Positions 16,435-22,836 of a DNA stretch of 22,836 nt are shown piece by piece; the first letter of the stretch is position 1, and every line of letters begins with the position of its first letter. The position numbers were made by a program, and so were the translations under genes. The stretch is from Chrysochromulina parva (taxonomy: Eukaryota > Haptophyta > Prymnesiales > Chrysochromulinaceae), in contig PJAB01000633.1 in the NCBI GenBank assembly GCA_002887195.1, positions 1 to 22,836 of the forward strand. The letters are read 5' to 3'. Under the pieces are notes generated by a model. That model was not told where the DNA came from, ran no database searches, and saw only the letters and a program-made list of their open reading frames with translations.

Positions 16435-17319
16435 TCAAAGTGGCACCTCACTGTTGCTCTGGCTGGCCACCGCCTTGTCTTTCCACGTCGCCGAGCGCGA
16501 GCGGCGCAGGTTGTCCATCTCGTCCTTGAGCGCCTGGGTCGCCGAGTGACCCATCGACCCATCCAGCGTGATCTCGTTGTTCGCAAACTTGCGCGCGATG
16601 ATCTCCTGCTCCGACTCCGCCTCCTTGTGTACGGCGCCCGTGTACAGATGGTTATCAACGTCCTTCGGTGCACGGGAGCGCGTGAACTGCTCTACTTGGG
16701 CGACGAACTTGGTGGGCGGCGTGTAGCGCTTGTCGCGGGCGGGCCATTGATATACGTCCACCTTCGAAGACTTCTCATCCGAGCGGCTGGCGAGCTCTGC
16801 AGACTGGATCCAATGCGAGTTGGTGTAGCGGGAGAGGTGCTTCTGCTTCTCCTCCTCCTGATGCGCCATGAGCTCCGACTTGCTCACCTGCGTGAGATCA
16901 CGTCCTCGCTGGAGCGACTTTGCGGCGCCCGCACGCGTCGGATCGGTGCCGATCCCGTTCATCACCGCCATCGCGACGGTGCCACCAGCTCCGTATGGCG
17001 TGTCTTGCTGGGCTGTGTAGTTCGAGTCGTTGCCCTTGAACCCGTCGGTATCGGAGCGCTTGTAGCTCCACGTCTTGTTCTCGCCGCGGTCGACCTGCTG
17101 CAAGCGCTTCAGCTCCTTCCAGTCCTCGTAGCCCTGCTTGCCCATGTGCCCCATGCAGAAGCCATGCAAAATCTCTGAGTCCCAGTTGTCTGGCCGCAGG
17201 TCGGATTTGAGGTATTCGGTGATCGGCTTAGGCGGAGGCGCCACGTAGATCGCATCACGCGGCTTGTCGGCGGCGGGCGGAGGGCCTCGCGGCACCCCCG
17301 ACATCTTCGGCGAAGGCAT
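16435..17319 (-). CDS. Unrecognised hydrophilic protein
   Basis: The 294-residue product starts at MPSPKMSG, the first ATG of the frame. It is hydrophilic throughout, without a signal peptide or membrane segment. Residues 1-32 are Pro-rich. Residues 34-90 contain ITEYLKSDLRPDNWDSEIL and GFCMGHMGKQGYEDWKELK, which look folded. Further blocks are YTAQQDTPYGAGGTVAM (about 101-117), PARDKRYTPPTKFVAQVEQ and DNHLYTGAVHKEAESEQEI. The repeated short Trp/Tyr-containing segments separated by charged linkers resemble microtubule- or axoneme-associated proteins in style, but I cannot name a family. It sits head to head with the helicase gene, sharing a 528-base upstream region, and just before the exostosin-like gene on the same strand. 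Confidence 0.7.
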   Translation of the reverse strand: MPSPKMSGVPRGPPPAADKPRDAIYVAPPPKPITEYLKSDLRPDNWDSEILHGFCMGHMGKQGYEDWKELKRLQQVDRGENKTWSYKRSDTDGFKGNDSNYTAQQDTPYGAGGTVAMAVMNGIGTDPTRAGAAKSLQRGRDLTQVSKSELMAHQEEEKQKHLSRYTNSHWIQSAELASRSDEKSSKVDVYQWPARDKRYTPPTKFVAQVEQFTRSRAPKDVDNHLYTGAVHKEAESEQEIIARKFANNEITLDGSMGHSATQALKDEMDNLRRSRSATWKDKAVASQSNSEVPL

Positions 17320-17513
17320 CGCGGCGCACGCTCTGGGGCGCACCAAGGCGCGTTTCGACCCAGTTTCGCCACAAGTTTCAAACTTGATGTCAAGTCCTAA
17401 AAGTGGCCGAGAAAATTATTCAATCGATTTCGGCACGCCACAACCGCCCTGGTGTGCAACTTTGCCGCTGGATGGATGGCAAATTTCCGACTCCGCGCGC
17501 CATTCGCCGTCCA

Positions 17514-17574
17514 TTCGAGGAAACTTGGAAGCGAAACGCTAGTGTGTTCGAGGAAACTGGAATTGCTAGTGTGT
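17514..17574. repeat. Imperfect tandem duplication
   Basis: TTCGAGGAAACT-GGAA...GCTAGTGTG occurs twice in succession, at 17514-17546 and 17547-17573, the second copy a few bases shorter. Confidence 0.7.
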
Positions 17575-17777
17575 GGGGGGGTCCGACGCGTGCGTTGCCC
17601 TCCTACCCTCTGGTCGCGCCGTGGGGCCGGCGCGAGGATGCCAATCCCTCTGGCGAGGAGAATACGAAGTGGTGACGAGTGTATGTGTGTGGAGACTGAC
17701 GCGCGTATTGGTGTGAATTCAATGTTCTATGAAAGACTGCATGTGTCTCATTTTGAGAGTTCCGTTTTGCTTTTCAG

Positions 17778-17823
17778 GGGTAAAAAGACACCGGGGGAGC
17801 CGGGACACACACGCTTTTTACCC
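17778..17823 (+). promoter_or_regulatory. Inverted repeat in the helicase leader
   Basis: GGGTAAAAAG (17778-17787) and CTTTTTACCC (17814-17823) are exact inverse repeats with a 26-base loop. The structure ends 24 bases before the helicase ATG, so the mRNA leader could fold into a 10-base-pair stem. Confidence 0.5.
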
Positions 17824-17847
17824 GGAAGTGAACGTGTGTGAATTCCC

Positions 17848-19671
17848 ATGAAGGGCCGTGGCCGCGGGGGTGGCGTCGGCGCCGCGCGCGCACCTCTCGG
17901 TCGCCAGGACCGCAACGAGTCGAAGCGGAGCAAGCAGCAAGCGGCTGAGGCGGCGCGTGACCGGTCCGAGGATGAGTACTTTAAGCAGTGCCAGGCGCAG
18001 GCGCTCAGGTCGGGCGAGGCCAAGAAGGCTGCGGCCGGCCTCACTGGACAGGAGGCGGACGCGCACGAGATGTCGCTCTTTGCGCAGCAGGGCTCTCAGG
18101 GCATCCAGTTCGACAAGTATGCAGACATCAAGGTGGAGACGAGTGGGCCGGGTGCTGACATGGCGGCGCCCTTCTCCGACTTTGGTTCGCTCACGCTGCC
18201 CTCCTTTCTCCTGCGCAACATCTCGCTGATGAACTACTCCAAGCCGACGCCCATCCAGAGGCACGCGGTGCCGCTCGCCCTCGCGGGCTGCGACCTGATG
18301 TGCTGCGCCCAGACGGGCTCGGGCAAGACGGCAGCCTTCCTCATCCCCGTGTGCTCGTCGCTCTCGTCTCCAGCGGCCGGCGGCACGACGGTCGGCCAGC
18401 CGGGTGCCGCCAAGCCTCGCGCCGTCATCATGGCCCCCACGCGTGAGCTCGCCTCGCAGATCGAGCTCGAGGCCCAAAAGTTGACGAATCGCAGTCCGCT
18501 CCGCTCCGTGGCCGTGTACGGCGGCGCCGACCAGCGCAAGCAGGCGCGCGAGCTCGCCCTCGGCGTCGACCTCATCGTGGCGACCCCCGGCCGCCTGAAC
18601 GACTTTGTCGAACGAGGACTCGTCGAGCTCCGCGGCTGCCGCTTCCTGGTGCTCGACGAGGCAGATCGGATGCTCGATATGGGCTTCGAGCCGCAGGTGC
18701 ACGTCTGATTGCATGCTGACTGCCTCTGATGGTCTGTGATGACCTCTGATGACTCTTTTGGTTGCGCCCGATTGCACGCTCTGCCTGGGTGACGCAGATC
18801 CGTCGCATCGTGCGCACGATGCCCGCCGCCGCCGAGCGCCATACGTTGCTCTTCAGCGCGACCTTCCCAGCGCCCATCCAGCAGCTCGCAAAGGAATTCT
18901 TGCGCCCGTACGTTTGGATTGGCGTTGGGCGGGTTGGGTCGACCGTCGAGGGCATCGAGCAGCGCGTTTGGCTCGCGACGGCCGACAAGCGCGCCAAGCT
19001 GGCTCTGGTGGTCAAGGCGCTTGCGGACCGGTCAGGTCGCTCCCTCGTCTTTGTGGAGAAGGTACGTGATGAGCATCCTCTTGACTGCTCGCTGATTGCG
19101 CTGATTGCGAGCCGACCATGCATGCCGGCTCCCCCGCCCTTGCCACTGATGGCCTCTGCATGCATGCCGCTCGCTCGTCCCTCTTTGTGGACACAGAAGC
19201 GCACGGCCACCTGGCTCAAGAAGACGCTTCGCCACGGCGGCCCCGCGGAGGGTGGCGAGGAGGAGCGCTTTGAGCCAATCGCAGCTGAAGACATCCACGG
19301 CGACCGTTCGCAGTCGCAGCGCGAGGCCGCTCTAGCTGCCTTCCGTTCGGGCTCCTGCCGCGTTCTCGTGGCGACCGACGTGGCGGCCCGTGGGCTCGAT
19401 GTGCCAGGCGTGGAGCACGTGATCAACATGGACTTGCCCTTTGCACGGGAGGATTTCGACTCGGTGGTGCATCGCATCGGACGCACGGGGCGCGCTGGCC
19501 ATACGGGGCTGGCGACCTCCCTCTTTGTGCCCGGAGAGACCCCCAAACAAGGCAATGGCAAGATCGGCTCGATGCTCGCCACGCTGCTTAAGGAAACGGG
19601 GCAGGTCGTGCCGTCCTTCTTGAGCAGCGGTGGTGGCGGTGGTGGCGGTGGTGGCGGTGGCAGTGGTGGCA

Positions 19672-19711
<40 letters not shown>

Positions 19712-20246
19712 AGGCGGTGGCCGGGCATCGAACTCAGATGTGCGAGGTGGGAGCATCAAAGTCCATCGCAGCCCTGCGCCTCCTGCGCCCAATCCACGTG
19801 TAACCACCACCGAGGCCACTGCGCTTGTAACGGCTGCCGACACAGCGCCGGTAGAGGAGCGACGGATGGCGACTGATGGCGAGCGCTACACCAAGGCCGA
19901 GTTTTTCAAATTCTACGGTGGGTACGCCGAGTGGGACGCGGCCGCACCGCCCGCCCGCCGCCCGCCGCCTCCGCCGCCTCCGCCGCCGCCTCCGCCGCCT
20001 CCGCCGCCTCCGCCGCCGCCCCCGCCGCCCAACGAGAGACGCGCCGCGCCGAACGGTGAGCTGTACACCAAAACCGAGTTCCACAGCTTCTTTGGCGGGT
20101 ACGCGGAATGGGACGCGGCCGCACCGCCCGCCCGCAGCGCCAACGGCGCCGGGCCCAGCGGGCGCGGCGGCGGCGGCGGTGGCCGAGGTGGTGGTGGCGG
20201 CGGCGGCGGCGGCGGGCGTGGCCGCCCGCGTGGCCGTGGTTGGTGA
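17848..20246 (+). CDS. DDX3: DEAD-box ATP-dependent RNA helicase, DDX3/Ded1 type
   Basis: Exons 17848-18696, 18798-19061 and 19197-20246 encode 720 residues. Ded1/DDX3 helicases unwind mRNA leaders during translation initiation. Motifs in order: Q motif with PTPIQ (133-137), I AQTGSGKT (154-161), Ia PTRELA (197-202), Ib TPGRL (246-250), II DEAD (270-273), III SAT (303-305), IV LVFVE (366-370), V ARGLD (435-439), VI HRIGRTGRAG (463-472). The subfamily is indicated by VETSGPGADMAAPF before the Q motif, DMGFEPQ/IRRIV and IHGDRSQSQRE. An insertion, GGPAEGGEEERFEPI, precedes IHGDR. The C-terminus has a Gly tract (516 onwards), then two copies of a YTK-EF-F-GGYAEWDAAAPPAR motif separated by poly-Pro, then a Gly/Arg tail. 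Both junctions restore canonical Ded1 sequence. Confidence 0.96.
18697..18797 (+). other. Intron 1 of the helicase gene
   Basis: The 101-nt intron has donor GTGCAC and acceptor ACGCAG, in phase 0. Removal gives DMGFEPQIRRIV. Retention would stop translation after three codons (TGA at 18706-18708). It carries CTGATTG, several CTGATG words and CGATTG. Confidence 0.95.
19062..19196 (+). other. Intron 2 of the helicase gene
   Basis: The 135-nt intron has donor GTACGT and acceptor ACACAG, in phase 0. Removal gives LVFVEKKRTATWL as in Ded1 proteins. Its length is a multiple of three and it has no in-frame stop. CTGATTGC occurs twice and CTGATGG once. Confidence 0.92.
19629..19720 (+). repeat. GGY trinucleotide repeat encoding poly-Gly
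   Basis: An almost uninterrupted run of GGT and GGC codons, broken only by AGT serine codons, forms the Gly tract after the helicase core. Confidence 0.9.
19878..20135 (+). repeat. Duplicated 27-residue motif flanking poly-Pro
   Basis: Two 81-base copies, 19878-19958 and 20055-20135, encode GE-YTK-EF--F-GGYAEWDAAAPPAR. The last 36 bases differ at only three positions, while the 5' half has diverged more. A CCG/CCC run encodes the poly-Pro between them. Confidence 0.9.
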
Positions 20247-20754
20247 GACTGATATGAGACGGTGAGACCGCGGAGAAAGAATCCTGCCACTGCACTTTTG
20301 GCGTCTTCTTGGGGTGAGAGATCGAGTCACGAGTGGGTTGGATGCTCCTGGTGCGTCGGGTGGGGGTGAGGTTCGAAGCGAGAAGAAGAACGTGGTCGCC
20401 GATGGGACGGTCGGCGCTTGAACCGGGTTGCGGGTGGGGCTGAAGGATAAGTCAGTAACTTTGTTTCACAGCCTTGGTTATATCATTCGATAATCATTCG
20501 ACACCCAAAGACACCGGACCGGCGTACTTACGGATGCAGTTACCACTAGCTCGGGGACCCTGGACCCCCTTACCCCAGCCTTGTACTCGAACAGCCGCCG
20601 GGTCGGGGCCGCTTATCGCTTGCCCCGCCCAGTCGCCTTTTGCGCGTCCTTACGTAATGGTGTCAAGTCAGTCAAGTCAAGTCTGACCTGACTTGACTTG
20701 ACTTGACTTCTTGACTAATGGTGCATCTTCACACAGCACGAGCAGCAAAGAGCG
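20247..20754. other. Spacer between helicase and small membrane protein gene
   Basis: This 508-base region holds the helicase 3' end and the next gene's promoter. A hairpin element lies close to the next start codon. No RNA gene or further coding region was found. Confidence 0.5.
20655..20723. repeat. Hairpin of TCAAG repeats flanked by an 8-base direct repeat
   Basis: A 14-base perfect inverted repeat (20670-20683 and 20690-20703, arms AGTCAAGTCAAGTC and its inverse) has a 6-base loop. TAATGGTG flanks the structure at 20655-20662 and 20716-20723, and GTCAAG/CTTGAC lie at its outer ends. The arrangement resembles a very small foldback insertion with a target duplication. It ends about 31 bases before the start codon at 20755. 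Confidence 0.55.
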
Positions 20755-21168
20755 ATGCGAACACTGTTTGTTTTGGCCACGGCGCTGTCTAATGCGAACT
20801 GCTACAGTGCCGGCGTTGGGCTCAGTATGACACCGGCACGTTTTCGCCGGTGTTCGCAGCCAACAGCTGTCTCATATGGTAGGAATGGGAAGCCGGTCGT
20901 GGAACGCAGTAAGGTTGTATCAGATCCGCTTGGCAGTTCCGATGCATCAGGCTACCGCCGTGGAAGCTTGGGCATCGGACCGAACGAGTCCAAATTCCTG
21001 TGGTTGATCGTTGGGCTCGCGTTGGTATTTGGAGTCGACGATGACACTGCAGCAAAGATTGGCGCAGCTCAACGGGACCTGTATCCGGCTAGCTTCTCAA
21101 AGGGTTATAACGCACAGAATGGCGTATCCTCAAGAGCCAAGACGATAGAGACTTCCCAGCCGCAATAG
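20755..21168 (+). CDS. Small membrane protein with N-terminal leader, possibly plastid-targeted
   Basis: The 137-residue product starts at an ATG. Residues 1-19 look like a signal peptide (RTLFVLATALSNANCYSA). Residues 20-60 are rich in Ser, Arg and Pro, as expected of a transit-peptide-like segment, so a bipartite plastid leader of the secondary-plastid type is plausible. One hydrophobic helix follows at 81-94 (FLWLIVGLALVFGV), then a polar tail of about 43 residues. I recognise no family. Small single-helix thylakoid or envelope proteins have this general plan, but a secretory protein is equally possible. The gene is less GC-rich than its neighbours. Confidence 0.55.
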   Translation: MRTLFVLATALSNANCYSAGVGLSMTPARFRRCSQPTAVSYGRNGKPVVERSKVVSDPLGSSDASGYRRGSLGIGPNESKFLWLIVGLALVFGVDDDTAAKIGAAQRDLYPASFSKGYNAQNGVSSRAKTIETSQPQ

Positions 21169-21672
21169 CGACAGACTTTTCGTGTCGAGAGAGCCTTGGC
21201 AGCTGGGCGCAATGACTCGACCGTGATGGCGAGCAAGGGGGAAACATGCGAGTCCGCATCGATTCGTAGAGGATTCGTCTGAACCATCGTGCGGCCGTCC
21301 ACCTCAGGATCAGCGCCTGGCGTGCTAAATTTACCTCAGCGCGCGGCGCTTTGCCGTACGGCCAACACCAAGTGACCGTTAGTGCGGTTGACCATTTCGT
21401 TTCCGACCAGCCGTGCAAGCTGCAAGGCGTCGATCACGCGCACGCTGCGGCTGCGGCGCGGCACGCGAGAAACCTGCGCGAAACGTTACAGTGCTCGGCT
21501 GCTGACCCTGATTTCGGTGACCGGAGAAGCCCGCGTTGCGCGGACGCCGGGCCTGGGTAACGGTACTTAATACACCGTATGTCTCTAAACACAATTAGTT
21601 TCGACCGGAGCCGGCTGCACTGGCGCGAATATGACGGTTTCGCCAGACGAGCCACGCCATCGAGCAGCCTAG
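21169..21672. other. Spacer between convergent genes
   Basis: This is the 504-base 3' region shared by the small membrane protein gene and the RING gene. Short open frames have no protein-like character. No repeats or RNA genes were seen. Confidence 0.5.
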
Positions 21673-22686
21673 CTACACCTTGGCAGCGATGTACCAGTAC
21701 CAATCAAATAGATTCCAACTTATGTAGATTCCCAAGCACAAAATAGCGAGCGCAATCACTAGCCATAGGATTCCAATAGCGGCCGCCCGCCAATGCTTGC
21801 GCCGAATGGGTAAATGCCTTGCCAAGTGTCTTGACATGATAAGTGCATCGAGCCCATAACGGCGCGCCTGCAACTGAGCTGGCCTTGCCCGTGGTTGCAG
21901 CTGGCCTCCACCCTCGGCGCGAGCGCCTCTTCGGCTCGCCTCCATCGCCGCGAGGAACTCGGGGATCGTGTCCCGTAGTTGTGGAATCACCTCGAGCACG
22001 TCGCGCGCGGAAAAGACGGTGCAGCAGAAGCCCACGTCGGAGCGGAAGATTATCATGGGATCTTCGAGCCGCTCGATGACGTCGGCGGCGTTCTCCGCGT
22101 AGGCGATGCCGCGCAGCCGTCTTGGCTGCAGATCGAGCAGCTGGAAACCGGGTACCCCGAGCACTGCGCACGCGGCTGCGCACATGGATGCATGCACGAT
22201 CGGCTCGCCCTCGCCAGTCGGAGCGAGGAACTCGTCGATGACGACGGGATCTCGCCCGGCGAAGTGTGCAAAGTAGTTTCGAAGGACGTCTTTGCTCGCA
22301 CTCACGAGATCAGCGGCAGCTGCTGGCACACTGATGCGTTGCAGCTCGCGCAGCTGCTCCCGCACAGAGCCGTCGCAGCAGAAGCATGCAATCTCTCCGA
22401 TACGAGTGTGGTGTAGACGGAATCCGTGGGTCGCCGCGATAGCATCGATGTGAAATGCGGAAGGAAGCAGCACGTAAAAATGGCCATCCGATGAAATGGT
22501 CGACGGCCGCCGTCGTGCCGGGCTGGTCGACGGCCGCAAGGGGTGACGGCATGTGGGGCACGTGGAGCTCGTTTGGCGCCACTCCTCGATGCATCGCCTG
22601 TGGAAATTGTGTCCACAGGGCAATTCGCTAGGGCCGCGAGGCCGGCTCGAGCGCAGAGGACAAAGACAGATAAGACATTCCTCCAT
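21673..22686 (-). CDS. RING-H2 E3 ubiquitin ligase with C-terminal membrane segment
   Basis: The 337-residue product starts at the only ATG before the RING. The zinc ligands are Cys-4, Cys-7, Cys-24, His-26, His-29, Cys-32, Cys-43 and Cys-46, a C3H2C3 RING-H2 pattern, with Trp-36 at the usual E2-contact position. Such domains pass ubiquitin from an E2 enzyme to substrates. A Pro/Ser/Arg linker (51-66) leads to a folded region (67-250) that I do not recognise, with FYVLLPSAFHIDAI and PGFQLLDLQPRRLRGIAY. A second Cys cluster (CFCCDG, 101-106) lies inside it. Residues 301-323 form one hydrophobic helix, followed by an aromatic tail (WNLFDWYWYIAAKV). This suggests a tail-anchored protein with the RING in the cytosol, on the ER or another endomembrane. 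Confidence 0.86.
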   Translation of the reverse strand: MEECLICLCPLRSSRPRGPSELPCGHNFHRRCIEEWRQTSSTCPTCRHPLRPSTSPARRRPSTISSDGHFYVLLPSAFHIDAIAATHGFRLHHTRIGEIACFCCDGSVREQLRELQRISVPAAAADLVSASKDVLRNYFAHFAGRDPVVIDEFLAPTGEGEPIVHASMCAAACAVLGVPGFQLLDLQPRRLRGIAYAENAADVIERLEDPMIIFRSDVGFCCTVFSARDVLEVIPQLRDTIPEFLAAMEASRRGARAEGGGQLQPRARPAQLQARRYGLDALIMSRHLARHLPIRRKHWRAAAIGILWLVIALAILCLGIYISWNLFDWYWYIAAKV

Positions 22687-22836
22687 TTCCTGCGAAATTG
22701 ATGAAGGACATCTTAATTGAGAAAGGGTCAGTTGAATCGACACACAAGGTACCGACCAGCCACTACCACGCGAAACACTGCCACGCAGCGGTCGCGTCGC
22801 TCGGTGGACTAACACACCGGCGAGGATTATCAAGGA

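Larger units (their letters stand above)
17320..17847. promoter_or_regulatory. Bidirectional upstream region
   Basis: This 528-base region lies between the divergent starts of the unrecognised protein gene and the helicase gene, so promoters for both should be here. It contains an imperfect tandem duplication (17514-17574) and an inverted repeat next to the helicase start. TTTTGCTTTTCAG at 17764-17776 resembles a 3' splice site, so the helicase leader may be spliced. Confidence 0.55.

Noticed and set aside
17818..19843. Long minus-strand open frames opposite the helicase gene
   Set aside because: They are antisense shadows of a gene with every DEAD-box motif. Their poly-Pro tract is the complement of the Gly repeat.
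22687..22833. N-terminal extension of the RING protein
   Set aside because: The frame is open but begins with TTG at the window edge. The ATG at 22686 lies directly before the RING.

Overview
The window is nuclear DNA of a GC-rich eukaryotic microbe, most likely a unicellular alga. Genes are split by short GT–AG spliceosomal introns, there is no operon structure, and a 5S rRNA gene stands alone beside protein genes. The protein families (VPS9 Rab5 exchange factor, DDX3/Ded1 helicase, exostosin-type GT47 glycosyltransferase, RING-H2 protein with a membrane tail) are eukaryotic. Strong low-complexity coding (poly-Gly, poly-Pro, poly-acidic) and a small protein with a plausible bipartite plastid leader suggest a haptophyte-like alga. 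That placement is inference; other high-GC algae are possible.

Layout. 2-118 (-): 5S rRNA with an upstream TATA box. 384-1313 (+): coiled-coil protein with a myristoylation-type N-terminus. 2192-4012 (-): VPS9-domain protein. 4013-5076: repeat-rich spacer with a foldback element. 5077-6024 (+): unrecognised coiled-coil protein. 6163-7467 (+): von Willebrand A protein of the alpha-kinase-associated type, without a kinase domain. 8012-10228 (-): three-exon Hsp70-type ATPase lacking the substrate-binding domain. 10484-13690 (-): ubiquitin-like domain plus a long Gly-rich disordered tail. 13864-14035: AT-rich island. 14036-16134 (-): two-exon exostosin-like protein. 16435-17319 (-): unrecognised protein. 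17848-20246 (+): three-exon DDX3/Ded1 helicase. 20755-21168 (+): small one-helix membrane protein with a leader. 21673-22686 (-): RING-H2 protein with a C-terminal membrane segment.

Introns. Five were placed by matching conserved protein blocks across the junctions: two in the Hsp70 gene, one in the exostosin gene and two in the helicase gene. All are GT–AG and 85-170 nt long. The four in the Hsp70 and helicase genes carry CTGATTG motifs, up to two full copies plus related GATTG words.

How the genes relate. The proteins serve separate housekeeping roles: translation and RNA remodelling, chaperone-like ATPase, endocytic Rab activation, glycan synthesis, ubiquitin transfer. I see no pathway cluster. 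The most unusual items are the Hsp70 whose substrate-binding domain is replaced by an acidic tail with two copies of a DIN-LF-RMGRGE motif, the twin YTK/GGYAEWDAA motif at the helicase C-terminus, the shared intron motif, and perfect inverted repeats just upstream of three start codons.
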